This document shows, in pieces, positions 12,595-22,027 of a stretch of DNA of 64,000 bases; position 1 is the stretch's first letter, and every line of letters begins with the position of its first letter. Origin of the DNA: Pectobacterium punjabense (GTDB lineage Bacteria; Pseudomonadota; Gammaproteobacteria; Enterobacterales; Enterobacteriaceae); NCBI RefSeq assembly GCF_012427845.1, contig NZ_CP038498.1:434001-498000 (forward strand). The letters are read 5' to 3'. The notes below the pieces were generated by a model. The model did no database searches. It was not told the DNA's origin and was given only the letters and a program-made list of their open reading frames with translations. The position numbers and the translations under genes were made by a program.

Positions 12595-13659
12595 ATGACC
12601 ACTTTTATCCAGCTTCACTTTTTAACCGCTTATCCCTCTTCCAACCTGAATCGTGATGACGCGGGTCGCCCAAAAACCGCAATCGTTGGCGGTATTGAAC
12701 GTTTGCGAGTGTCCTCGCAAAGCCTGAAGCGTGCATGGCGCACCTCTGAGGTATTTGAAGACGCACTCGATGGACACATCGGCACCCGCAGCCGCCGGGT
12801 AGGGCGCGATATCTATAACGCGCTGATTGCCAGCGGTATGAGTGAAAAGTTGGCCGATGAGGCGGCGCTGAGTATCGCTAGCCAATTCGGTAAATTGAAA
12901 GATGCGAAGGGGAGTAAAGACCCGCTAGAGAAATACGATATCGAACAGCTTGCTCATTTCAGCGTGCAGGAGAGGGCGTTGATCGATCAACTGGTTGTTC
13001 GCCTGATTGCGGAATCACGTAAGCCAAATAGTGAAGAATTGAAATTGCTGCGCAAAGATGCCGCCAGCGTCGATATCGCGCTGTTTGGTCGTATGCTGGC
13101 CTCCAGCCCAGAATTCAATATTGAAGCGGCGTGTCAGGTCGCACACGCGCTGGGCGTGAGTGCTGTTACCATCGAAGATGACTTCTTCACGGCGGTGGAT
13201 GACCTGAATACGTCAGCCGACAGCGGATCGGCACATATGGGCGAACAGAGCTTTGCTTCGGCGCTGTTCTACCACTATGTGTGCATTAACCGCGATCTGC
13301 TGCTGGAAAACCTGAACAACGATGAAGATCTGGTGGCACGAACCCTGCGTGCGCTGACCGAAACGGCATTAACCGTGTCGCCGGGCGGCAAGCAGAACAG
13401 CTTTGCCAGTCGAGCGCTGGCGAGCTATGCGCTGGCAGAAAAGGGAACCGATCAGCCGCGTACTTTGTCTGTCGCATTTTTCAAACCGATTCGTCATGAC
13501 AATCAGGTCAATGATGCCATCGATCTGCTGTGCCAGCAAAAGGCCAAATTTGACCGAGTGTACGCCTCTGGGGGCCGTGTTCCTTCCTATGAGCTGAACG
13601 TGGAAGCGACCAATGAGGGCGGATCGCTGCAAGGATTACTGGATTTCATCAGCCAGTAG
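12595..13659 (+). CDS. cas7e: Cascade backbone subunit Cas7e (Cse4, CasC)
   Basis: Six copies normally form the crRNA-binding backbone; the thumb of each copy flips out every sixth crRNA base. The 354 residues open with FIQLHFLTAYPSSNLNRDD and contain GGIERLRVSSQSLKRAWR, the RAMP-type palm of Cas7e. The segment SPGGKQNSFAS near residue 263 is also conserved in CasC. It is tightly packed between cse2 (3-bp gap) and cas5e (9-bp gap). Confidence 0.96.
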   Translation: MTTFIQLHFLTAYPSSNLNRDDAGRPKTAIVGGIERLRVSSQSLKRAWRTSEVFEDALDGHIGTRSRRVGRDIYNALIASGMSEKLADEAALSIASQFGKLKDAKGSKDPLEKYDIEQLAHFSVQERALIDQLVVRLIAESRKPNSEELKLLRKDAASVDIALFGRMLASSPEFNIEAACQVAHALGVSAVTIEDDFFTAVDDLNTSADSGSAHMGEQSFASALFYHYVCINRDLLLENLNNDEDLVARTLRALTETALTVSPGGKQNSFASRALASYALAEKGTDQPRTLSVAFFKPIRHDNQVNDAIDLLCQQKAKFDRVYASGGRVPSYELNVEATNEGGSLQGLLDFISQ

Positions 13660-13668
13660 GAGCGCGCT

Positions 13669-14403
13669 ATGGATAACTATCTGGTCTTCCAGATCTATGC
13701 CCCGCTGGTGTCATGGGGAGAAGCGGCGGTCGGGGAAGTACGCCACACCTCAACGGTGCCTAGCCGTTCCGCCCTGTTGGGGTTACTGGCGGCGGCGCTA
13801 GGGATTCGGCGCGACGATCGGGCTGCGCTGACGGAGTTTAATCAGCATTACTCTGTGGCGGTGCGGCCGCTTTCCGATCGTGAAACCTGGCTGAATGACT
13901 ACCACACAGTACAGATGCCGAAAGAAAACCGCAAAGTGCCACGCTATACCCGGCGTGATGAACTGCGGTCGGAGGCGGGGCAATCGCTCGAAACTATGCT
14001 GACCTCACGCGAATACCGCTGTGATGCCTATTACCACATTGCCATTAGCGTCACACCGGATGCGCCTTATTCGCTAACTGCGCTGCGTGATGCGCTGTTA
14101 TCTCCCGTGTTCGCGCTCTATTTCGGACGTAAAAGCTGTCCGCCCGCTCTGCCGCTGGCACCACACCTGTTTTCAGGCTCGCTGGCCGAGGTGTGGCAGC
14201 AGGCAAGACTGACGCCTGCATTGAACGATCTCGCCTTGCAGTCGATCGGCAGTGCCGAAGGCCTGTGCTACTGGGAGCAGGAAAACGACACGGGATTAAC
14301 ACCGCAATACCGCGTCGTGCGCAACGATCAGCCTGCCGATCGACGGCGCTGGCAGTTCACTTCTCGCGTGCAATACGTCGGTAGTGGGAAGGGAGATAAA
14401 TAA
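13669..14403 (+). CDS. cas5e: Cascade subunit Cas5e (CasD)
   Basis: RAMP protein that caps the 5' handle of the crRNA. The 244 residues begin YLVFQIYAPLVSWGEAAVGE, followed by the Cas5-specific STVPSRSALLGLLAAALGI segment. The last base of the stop is the first base of the cas6e ATG (TAATG), so the two are coupled. Confidence 0.95.
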   Translation: MDNYLVFQIYAPLVSWGEAAVGEVRHTSTVPSRSALLGLLAAALGIRRDDRAALTEFNQHYSVAVRPLSDRETWLNDYHTVQMPKENRKVPRYTRRDELRSEAGQSLETMLTSREYRCDAYYHIAISVTPDAPYSLTALRDALLSPVFALYFGRKSCPPALPLAPHLFSGSLAEVWQQARLTPALNDLALQSIGSAEGLCYWEQENDTGLTPQYRVVRNDQPADRRRWQFTSRVQYVGSGKGDK

Positions 14404-15050
14404 TGTATTTTTCCAGAATAACGCTGAACCTTAGTGCGTTACCGCATGCTATGGCGACAAAGCGGTTACATGCAGGGGGTTATGCCAGCCACCAATGGCT
14501 CTGGCAACTGTTTCCCGACCAGCCACAGCGCTCGTTCCTCTTTCGTGAAGAGGAACAAGAGACAAAAAGCCTATTTTATCTGCTCTCTGAACAGGCTCCG
14601 CAGGTTGACCATAATCTGTTTCGGGTAGAGACCAAACCGTACCAACCGCAGTGGCATGATGGTATGACGCTGGCGTTTTCGCTGCGTGCTAATCCGGTTG
14701 TCACGCGGGATGGCAAGCGTAGCGATGTGTTGATGGATGCGCGGCATCAGGCGAAAGCCGCGGGGCTTTCCGGTGTGGCATTGTGGCAGCACCAGCAACA
14801 GCGTGCTCGCGACTGGTTAGTGCGTCAGGGGGAAAACGCAGGCTTCACGCTGTCGTCGTGTTGTGTGGACGGTTATCAACGCCACCGCCTGAATAAACCC
14901 AGCCAGTCGGCAGCGATCGTGTTCAGCAGCGTGGATTATGATGGGGTGCTCCACATTACGGACGCCGAACGGTTTGCGGCATCTGTCCGGCAGGGGTTAG
15001 GAAAAAGCAAAGCACTGGGGTGCGGCCTGCTGCTATTGAAACGGGCGTAG
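14403..15050 (+). CDS. cas6e: crRNA-processing endoribonuclease Cas6e (CasE)
   Basis: Cuts the precursor crRNA 3' of the repeat stem-loop and stays bound to the 3' hairpin. The 215 residues contain the N-terminal ferredoxin fold with the catalytic His region (AGGYASHQWLWQLFPD, residues about 22-37). The C-terminal glycine-rich loop GLGKSKALGCGLLLLK binds the repeat. All array repeats, including the mini-array, keep the stem CCCCGC/GCGGGG it should recognise. The start overlaps the cas5e stop. Confidence 0.95.
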   Translation: MYFSRITLNLSALPHAMATKRLHAGGYASHQWLWQLFPDQPQRSFLFREEEQETKSLFYLLSEQAPQVDHNLFRVETKPYQPQWHDGMTLAFSLRANPVVTRDGKRSDVLMDARHQAKAAGLSGVALWQHQQQRARDWLVRQGENAGFTLSSCCVDGYQRHRLNKPSQSAAIVFSSVDYDGVLHITDAERFAASVRQGLGKSKALGCGLLLLKRA

Positions 15051-15077
15051 CGCGCCCCGTTACAGGGAGAGTTGACG

Positions 15078-15995
15078 ATGTATGTTCCGCTCAACCCGAT
15101 CCCCCTTAAGGATCGGGTCTCATTGATCTTTCTGCAATACGGGCAGATTGATGTTATCGACGGTGCGTTTGTTCTGGTGGATAAAACCGGTGTGCGTACG
15201 CATATTCCCGTTGGTTCGGTGGCCTGCATTATGTTGGAGCCGGGTACACGGGTTTCTCATGCTGCGGTGCGGCTGGCGGCAACGGTAGGCACACTGCTGG
15301 TGTGGGTCGGCGAAGCGGGCGTGCGGCTGTACGCGTCTGGTCAGCCCGGCGGCGCACGGTCAGACAAATTGCTCTATCAGGCTAAGCTGGCGCTGGATGA
15401 GGATCTGCGTCTTAAAGTGGTGCGCAAAATGTTTGAGCTCCGCTTTGGTGAACCTGCACCGAGCCGCCGTTCGGTCGATCAGCTTCGAGGGATTGAGGGG
15501 GCCCGCGTGCGTCAAACCTATACGCTGCTGGCACAGCAGTACGGTGTGAAATGGAATGGCCGCCGCTACGACCCGAAAGACTGGGAACGGGGCGATAAGG
15601 TTAACCAGTGCATTAGCGCGGCGACGTCCTGCCTGTACGGTATTACGGAAGCGGCGGTACTGGCCGCGGGTTACGCCCCTGCGATCGGATTTGTCCACAG
15701 CGGTAAACCGCTCTCTTTTGTCTATGACATTGCCGACATCATCAAATTCGAGGGTGTGGTGGCAAAAGCGTTTGAGATTGCAGCCCGTAACCCTGCCGAA
15801 CCGGATCGTGAAGTGCGGCTTGCCTGCCGTGACATTTTCCGCAGCCAGAAAACGCTGAGCAAACTGATTCCCCTGATTGAAGAGGTGTTGTCTGCGGGTG
15901 GCATTACGCCGCCGCTACCGCCGGATGATGCGCAGCCGCCCGCGATCCCAGAACCGAAACCGTTTGGTGACAGCGGCCACCGAGGGCAGGGTTAA
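15078..15995 (+). CDS. cas1: CRISPR integrase Cas1
   Basis: With Cas2 it inserts new spacers at the leader end. I use ATG at 15078 (305 residues, the same length as the E. coli protein) rather than the TTG two codons upstream, since ACAGGGAG lies 9 bases before the ATG. The metal-binding triad is visible: Glu140 (GIEGARVRQ), His207 (GFVHSG) and Asp220 (DIADIIKF), each one position before E. coli 141/208/221. The proline-rich tail is normal. The cas2 ATG follows the stop directly. The recent repeat variant in array 1 suggests adaptation has been active. Confidence 0.97.
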   Translation: MYVPLNPIPLKDRVSLIFLQYGQIDVIDGAFVLVDKTGVRTHIPVGSVACIMLEPGTRVSHAAVRLAATVGTLLVWVGEAGVRLYASGQPGGARSDKLLYQAKLALDEDLRLKVVRKMFELRFGEPAPSRRSVDQLRGIEGARVRQTYTLLAQQYGVKWNGRRYDPKDWERGDKVNQCISAATSCLYGITEAAVLAAGYAPAIGFVHSGKPLSFVYDIADIIKFEGVVAKAFEIAARNPAEPDREVRLACRDIFRSQKTLSKLIPLIEEVLSAGGITPPLPPDDAQPPAIPEPKPFGDSGHRGQG

Positions 15996-16373
<378 letters not shown>

Positions 16374-19150
16374 GTATTCCCCGCGCCAGCGGGGATAAAC
16401 CGCACGTTCCGCATGCCCTCGCCACATCGACGTGGTATTCCCCGCGCCAGCGGGGATAAACCGACAGTGCCACCGCGTTGGGGGTAGGCCACAATCGTAT
16501 TCCCCGCGCCAGCGGGGATAAACCGTCAGAATTTAGCTTTTCAAACGATCACATGGAGTATTCCCCGCGCCAGCGGGGATAAACCGCGATCCATAAATTC
16601 CCGTTTTGCGTCTATTGCGTATTCCCCGCGCCAGCGGGGATAAACCGAACAGCAAGATGAACGTTTAACCCATCAAGACGTATTCCCCGCGCCAGCGGGG
16701 ATAAACCGTCATAATTCCATGCAGCGGCATTTGCTCAATCGTATTCCCCGCGCCAGCGGGGATAAACCGGTTTCAGGTTTGTATATGGTTTGCTGGAGGC
16801 GGTATTCCCCGCGCCAGCGGGGATAAACCGCGCCTGTTGGTAAATTGCCAAAAATGGATACAGTATTCCCCGCGCCAGCGGGGATAAACCGAAATTCTGT
16901 AGCCTGTTGAGAATGTTCTCGTCGTATTCCCCGCGCCAGCGGGGATAAACCGTATGCAGTGCCGTGGATATCAGTTCGAAATCGGTATTCCCCGCGCCAG
17001 CGGGGATAAACCGGGTCTTTATCATTGAATGCTAGCCAGAGAAAAGTATTCCCCGCGCCAGCGGGGATAAACCGCAAGCAGAATATGTTGACCTGTTAAA
17101 TAAAACATATTCCCCGCGCCAGCGGGGATAAACCATTTTGCGACTCAGCGGGACCAGATGAAATAACGTATTCCCCGCGCCAGCGGGGATAAACCGGGTA
17201 AATCATAATTTTCGTAATGCGAAGGTCGGTATTCCCCGCGCCAGCGGGGATAAACCGAAATGGCGAAGAAATAAAATTCGACATGACTAGTATTCCCCGC
17301 GCCAGCGGGGATAAACCGCAATTTTTGAGCTATACACGACCATGACTCTAGTATTCCCCGCGCCAGCGGGGATAAACCGCACCGTTGATCCTAACGTTTC
17401 GTTCCATGGAAGTATTCCCCGCGCCAGCGGGGATAAACCTGCATCGTATGAAAAATCAAAGCGCGGCGTTCTGTATTCCCCGCGCCAGCGGGGATAAACC
17501 GGTCTATGTGATGACATGGCTCAAGCGGAAAACGTATTCCCCGCGCCAGCGGGGATAAACCGCGCGGTAACAGTAATGTCGGTCTGGAGTTCGTGTATTC
17601 CCCGCGCCAGCGGGGATAAACCGCGTAGGAACCGGATCTATGTGAATCGCTGGCGGTATTCCCCGCGCCAGCGGGGATAAACCGAGCAGGAGATTCTTTT
17701 CGGGGATGGGACCGGGGTATTCCCCGCGCCAGCGGGGATAAACCGGATAACCTCAATTTCTTCCCTACCCCGGCAAAAGTATTCCCCGCGCCAGCGGGGA
17801 TAAACCGCACAGATAGATTTTTCTGTTGGGCGCTTACTAGTATTCCCCGCGCCAGCGGGGATAAACCGCTGATTTCCATTTTCATCAAATCCGTTTGTTA
17901 CGTATTCCCCGCGCCAGCGGGGATAAACCGTAGTGATTATGAGCACCATTACAGACCCTGAAGTGTTCCCCGCGCCAGCGGGGATAAACCGTGTCAGCGG
18001 ATCGGACGGTCGGTTTTGGGAGAGTGTTCCCCGCGCCAGCGGGGATAAACCGCGCAGTTCATCCATGTACGCCGCCCAATATTCGTGTTCCCCGCGCCAG
18101 CGGGGATAAACCGTGGGCGCGGTATAGTCATGAATCCTCATGTAGGTGTTCCCCGCGCCAGCGGGGATAAACCGTGGGCGCGGTATAGTCATGAATCCTC
18201 ATGTAGGTGTTCCCCGCGCCAGCGGGGATAAACCGCGGGGTCAGAAAAAGACCACTACGCCCAAGACGTGTTCCCCGCGCCAGCGGGGATAAACCGTCTC
18301 CGCGCCCCATGTGTTTTCGTAGGAAAAGGTGTTCCCCGCGCCAGCGGGGATAAACCGCGTTTAGGCGGGAACGGCGCAAGGCCGCTATAGTGTTCCCCGC
18401 GCCAGCGGGGATAAACCGTCTGATTTGTTCAATGCGGCCTCTGTTTTGGGGTGTTCCCCGCGCCAGCGGGGATAAACCGAGGTAAAGGCAGTATCGATTA
18501 TCGGTTTATCCGTGTTCCCCGCGCCAGCGGGGATAAACCGATAATCATTAATGTCCGGCTGCGCTGGTAACTGTGTTCCCCGCGCCAGCGGGGATAAACC
18601 GCGTTTAGGCGGGAACGGCGCAAGGCCGCTATAGTGTTCCCCGCGCCAGCGGGGATAAACCGATTAATTGCATAGACCGGGGGGAATATGCACCGTGTTC
18701 CCCGCGCCAGCGGGGATAAACCGCTTGCAGGCTTGCGATCTCTCTCAAATAAAAAGTGTTCCCCGCGCCAGCGGGGATAAACCGTCTGATTTGTTCAATG
18801 CGGCCTCTGTTTTGGGGTGTTCCCCGCGCCAGCGGGGATAAACCGATAATCATTAATGTCCGGCTGCGCTGGTAACTGTGTTCCCCGCGCCAGCGGGGAT
18901 AAACCGTGAACACGACGATCGCCCAGCCAATTGCGCTAGTGTTCCCCGCGCCAGCGGGGATAAACCGGGGGAAATATCATCCGGCGTGCATATTCGGGGG
19001 TGTTCCCCGCGCCAGCGGGGATAAACCGTACCAAAAATTGGGGATGATAAGCACTCGGAGGTGTTCCCCGCGCCAGCGGGGATAAACCGGCGTATGAGGG
19101 GCAGATTTCGACCACTGATGTGTATTCCCCGCGCCAGCGGGGATAAAACC
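16374..19150 (+). CRISPR. CRISPR array 1, type I-E, 46 repeats and 45 spacers
   Basis: 29-bp repeats of the form GT(A/G)TTCCCCGCGCCAGCG followed by GGGATAAACCG, with a period of 61 bp (32-nt spacers; three spacers are 33 nt). The leader end is at 16374. Repeats 1-26 (16374-17930) read GTATT, except repeat 13 which begins ATATT and ends in A. Repeats 27-45 read GTGTT. The last one (19122-19150) reads GTATT and ends degenerate (AAAACC). Identical spacers occur at 18114/18175, 18358/18602, 18419/18785 and 18541/18846. The spacer at 17014-17045 is also present in array 2 at 22569-22600. Confidence 0.98.
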
Positions 19151-19166
19151 TAATCCGTGGAAGCGG

Positions 19167-19538
19167 CTACAGGATTAGCTGTTCTGGTTCGCAGTGGTAC
19201 AGCTTAGCCAGCTTTTCTCGGGTGCGCTTCTGCGGCCTTGAGTCTGGGGATTCAAGCTGAGAGACGGCCGCTTGGGTCATGCCGAGCGCGGTTGCAACTT
19301 CTTGCTGAGAAAAGCCTCTGAAAATTCTCCAGGCTGCCTGTAAGCTGACATCTTGATCAATGTGGATGCTAACCACTTCATGAGGAATCGAGACGTCATC
19401 CTCTGCGCTATGATCGTAGGGAATGCTCTCATAGAGGGCGGGGTCGTCAGCATTTTCAATAAGTTTCTGATATAACTCGTACGGAACAACAGCATATTCA
19501 GGTTTACCGCTTTTATCCCGAATGACTTGTATGCTCAT
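19167..19538 (-). CDS. HTH antitoxin of a RelE-type pair
   Basis: A 123-residue protein starting at ATG 19538 (GGAG ribosome-binding site 9 bases upstream); longer in-frame starts run into the toxin gene and look spurious. The N-terminus (MSIQVIRDKSGKPEYAVVPY) resembles the short antitoxin strand-helix of RelB/Phd-like partners. The C-terminal half is a Cro/C1-type helix-turn-helix (FSQQEVATALGMTQAAVSQL). It follows the toxin gene with a 73-bp gap, the toxin-first order of HigBA/RelE-HTH pairs. It ends 16 bp from the last repeat of array 1. Confidence 0.82.
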   Translation of the reverse strand: MSIQVIRDKSGKPEYAVVPYELYQKLIENADDPALYESIPYDHSAEDDVSIPHEVVSIHIDQDVSLQAAWRIFRGFSQQEVATALGMTQAAVSQLESPDSRPQKRTREKLAKLYHCEPEQLIL

Positions 19539-19611
19539 AGTGTATTGCTCCAACATTTTCTTTCGATGGGTGAAAATCAGCTGTGTTGTAAAGAAGGATG
19601 CGCTTTCCTCC

Positions 19612-19872
19612 TTAGTATGTCGTCGTTGTCCTGCGCTTGACTTCAAGAATCTCGCACACTTGTGGTACATCGTTGATTAGCTCAAAGATAATGCGGTAAT
19701 CCCCAACCCGTAGCCGATATTGTTTACCAGACGATTCGAGTTTTTTCAGATCTAGATTCACATCTGGAAATGTACTCAGCTCACCCACTTTTTCTTTGAT
19801 TCGTTTTCGATATCTGGTGTCAATGGTGCCGAGTTGTTTTAATGCCCGTTTTGACCAACTAACCTTAAGCAT
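19612..19872 (-). CDS. RelE/ParE-family toxin
   Basis: An 86-residue basic protein of the RelE/ParE superfamily, which includes ribosome-dependent mRNA interferases and gyrase poisons. Pattern: VSWSKRALKQLGTIDTRYRK, then LESSGKQYRLRVGDYRIIFE (the conserved YRLRxGDYRIxF strand), then a C-terminal strand EILEVKRR. The conserved Arg residues of the RelE sheet are present. It lies upstream of the HTH antitoxin gene on the minus strand, in the gap between the two CRISPR arrays. Confidence 0.87.
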   Translation of the reverse strand: MLKVSWSKRALKQLGTIDTRYRKRIKEKVGELSTFPDVNLDLKKLESSGKQYRLRVGDYRIIFELINDVPQVCEILEVKRRTTTTY

Positions 19873-19968
19873 GAATTCCTCAAACGAAACCCTTCCTTGA
19901 TATAAGTTAATTATAAGATAATTTCAGGTTTTTTTCATTTTTTTCTTATTTTTTTGCCGATGACTATG

Positions 19969-20034
19969 CTGTTCCTCCAGGGATAAACCGTGGTGACGCA
20001 ATGCGGTGAAGAGAGGCAATGTAAAGTGTTCCCC
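19969..20034 (+). repeat. Probable decayed CRISPR repeat and repeat-like start at the 5' end of higB
   Basis: The sequence CTGTTCCTCCAGGGATAAACCG (19969-19990, two parts CTGTTCC and CCAGGGATAAACCG) looks like the array repeat with internal deletions and keeps the last 11 bases intact (GGGATAAACCG). After 35 bp, near a spacer length, GTGTTCCCC (20026-20034) matches the first nine bases of a repeat. The first part is convincing. The second could be chance, since it is also the start of higB. Confidence 0.55.
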
Positions 20035-20319
20035 CGGACACCTTTTGACACTGCAATCGCCCAGCTCCTGAATCCGGCGACAGCACTGGCTGACTTATAT
20101 CGGGTTATCTATGCAACGCCGGACGATATGAAAAAACGCTTCCCCAGCTTAGACAGGATAAAGTTCAGGGAAAAGTGGTGGGTGATTGATATCGGTGGTG
20201 GGCATCTTCGCGTGATGTTTTTTGCAGATTTTGAGCGAGAGAAGATCTTCATTAAACACATTACCACCCATGCAGAGTATGACAGGCTGATAGAGTATTA
20301 CCGGAGGAATAAAGAATGA
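20026..20319 (+). CDS. higB: HigB-family mRNA interferase toxin
   Basis: Ribosome-dependent mRNase toxin of a toxin-first type II pair. The diagnostic stretch is FPSLDRIKFREKWWVIDIGG, followed by HLRVMFFADFE and HITTHAEYDRLIEYYR near the end. From GTG 20026 (GAGAGG 9 bases upstream) it has 97 residues, a usual HigB size. An upstream GTG at 19990 would add 12 residues that read through the CRISPR-like remnant and do not look like HigB. The stop overlaps the higA start by four bases. Confidence 0.85.
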   Translation: MFPRTPFDTAIAQLLNPATALADLYRVIYATPDDMKKRFPSLDRIKFREKWWVIDIGGGHLRVMFFADFEREKIFIKHITTHAEYDRLIEYYRRNKE

Positions 20320-20732
20320 TGTACGCAGACGCTATCAAGGCCGCTAACACGCTGACGAGTATCGTACCGTTCCTCGGAGGTAGCACCTCTCGTAAAGATT
20401 ATGAGGACGCGCTGAAACTCACGGAATATTTGATCGAGAGTGAGCCTGATAGCCCGCTGATCGATATGCTGACGGCTAAAATTGATAAATATGAAGAGGA
20501 TGCGCCAGAATTTGCAGACTTCAACGAGCGGATTAAAGCGCTCCCTGCGGGTATCGCTTTACTGCGCATACTTATGGATCAGCATGGGCTAACGCAAAGT
20601 GACTTTGAAGCTGAGATCGGTAAAAAGTCTCTGGTATCCCGCATTTTAAACGGTGAACGTACGTTAACGCTTGATCACATGAAAGCGCTTGCTAAACGAT
20701 TCGATATTCCCGTGAGTGCTTTTATTGATTAG
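20316..20732 (+). CDS. higA: HigA-family antitoxin
   Basis: Partner and autoregulator of HigB. It is 138 residues with two adjacent ATGs at 20316 and 20319. The N-terminal half is helical and acidic (DYEDALKLTEYLIESEPDSP). The C-terminal half is an HTH domain (LRILMDQHGLTQSDFEAEIG, then KSLVSRILNGERTLTLDHMK, with DIPVSAFID at the end), the layout of enterobacterial HigA. It ends the pair, and a terminator follows about 70 bp further on. Confidence 0.9.
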   Translation: MMYADAIKAANTLTSIVPFLGGSTSRKDYEDALKLTEYLIESEPDSPLIDMLTAKIDKYEEDAPEFADFNERIKALPAGIALLRILMDQHGLTQSDFEAEIGKKSLVSRILNGERTLTLDHMKALAKRFDIPVSAFID

Positions 20733-20802
20733 TACGATTTTTGCCAAGTACAGCATGATGCGCCATGTAATAAAGGTTGCCGTGCTGGACTGTTATTTGA
20801 AT

Positions 20803-20829
20803 AATCCCTGCGTTAGCAGGGATTACTTT
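20803..20829 (+). terminator. Rho-independent terminator after higBA
   Basis: Nine-base stem AATCCCTGC / GCAGGGATT with a GTTA loop (20803-20824), followed by ACTTTA. The T-run is short, but position and stem fit a terminator for higBA. Confidence 0.7.
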
Positions 20830-20935
20830 ATGACTAAGATGCGTTTTAATAAATTGTTGAAATGAATTGGCAGATTGCCTGTAATTATTAAGAATGACGA
20901 GTTTACCCTGTAATAAAGTATAGGTCTGTGTATAC

Positions 20936-21439
20936 CTACTTCTCTGCTATATTGTTGGCTTTGTTAAATTTACTTAGCTTTAATTGTTCTTCTGCTTTCT
21001 TGGTTTCTGCATTTTCTTTGTCTGTTTGCGCTATATCTCCAACGACTTTTAAAATAGCATCAAATCGGCCAACAACTTCAGATTGATTTAATGATCCATT
21101 CATTGAAAGAAAGCACAAGCTATTCAAAGAATAAACTAGGACATTCGTAGTAGTATTTCTTTTAGCCAGATCCACTATCGCTGTTTTTAAGCTGGCATCA
21201 GCGCTGGCATTATTTCCTGATTTATCAGCCAGCGTTGTAGCTAAGGTACTATCAATAGTTTTAGCCGTGTCAGCTGGAGCATCGGGGCAATATTTAGCAT
21301 TGACAGAATTTGGTATTAATACACCAACTCTCTGGCTGGAGTCGCTTCTGACAAGCGTTGGTGAATCACTTTTAATGGTTTTTGTAACCATACACCCAGA
21401 TAACAGCATAGCAATAGGTATAACAAGAATTACTCTCAT
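20936..21439 (-). CDS. Putative lipoprotein of unknown function
   Basis: A 167-residue protein with a type II signal peptide: MRVILVIPIAMLLSGC, where LLSGC is a good lipobox. The mature protein would be anchored to a membrane by Cys16. The rest is polar and Ala/Thr-rich, contains two further Cys (in KYCPD and SLCFLS) and ends in a charged helix (DKENAETKKAEEQLKLSKF). I do not recognise the family. It is base-composition poor in G+C compared with the cas genes. It sits alone between higBA and array 2. Confidence 0.75.
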   Translation of the reverse strand: MRVILVIPIAMLLSGCMVTKTIKSDSPTLVRSDSSQRVGVLIPNSVNAKYCPDAPADTAKTIDSTLATTLADKSGNNASADASLKTAIVDLAKRNTTTNVLVYSLNSLCFLSMNGSLNQSEVVGRFDAILKVVGDIAQTDKENAETKKAEEQLKLSKFNKANNIAEK

Positions 21440-21881
21440 AGCTTCACCTATATATTTACGAATAGTAGAGGGCGGTTATTAAATAAAATGTAATTTTTAC
21501 TTTACAGCTTAGTGCTGGAAATCTACAGCCTCTATTAAAGCTATAACACAAATGTGGAAATTTTCATTACATTTATTCACATTTAATGAGAGATTTTTTC
21601 ACTGATGTTAGTCAGCTAATTATTTCCTGAATTACTTCACTTTAGTGAATATGTACTGATTACCTTCCATTTATGCCAATATATTTGTAATCATTGAAAA
21701 TAGAGTGTGAAAATATTTTCGTATTTATGCGTTATATCGATATGAAGTTACGAAGAAAGTGTTAACCATTGGCGTATTACCGCATCATAAAAAATGAAAG
21801 TATAATCCTTGCTGTATCGCGCTGTGTCTAATTCAGTGACGTGATGTTTTTTCAGATGCTTGATATCAACGTGGAGGAAGC

Positions 21882-21977
21882 ATGTATATCAGTCCTGAAA
21901 ACAGAAACTTTGTCGCTGCGCTTACGTTGGTGATGAGTATCGCTAAATCTGGGGTGAAAACTGCCGGATACCGGTAG
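21882..21977 (+). other. Short ORF (31 codons) running into the duplicated cas2 tail
   Basis: ATG at 21882 has a strong GGAGGAAG ribosome-binding site. It encodes MYISPENRNFVAALTLVMS and 12 more residues, and stops within the copied end of cas2. The first 20 or so codons are not related to cas2. It may be the start of a gene cut off when the cas2-leader segment was inserted. No function can be assigned. Confidence 0.35.
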
Positions 21978-22027
21978 ATCGGGGTGGCTCACGGTTACTC
22001 TCTTTTTCACCTTTTTAAAATCAATAA
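21946..22027 (+). pseudogene. Remnant of the 3' end of cas2
   Basis: From about CTGGGGTGAAAAC onward this stretch follows the last 75-80 bases of cas2 (16211-16289), including CCGGTAGATC, CTCTTTTTCACCT and AATCAATAAG. Small deletions break the frame, so it is not coding. It marks the left edge of a duplicated segment that continues through the leader of array 2. Confidence 0.85.

Noticed and set aside
19539..19670. Longer N-terminus of the RelE-partner antitoxin
   Set aside because: It would overlap the end of the toxin gene; the inner ATG at 19538 has a good ribosome-binding site.
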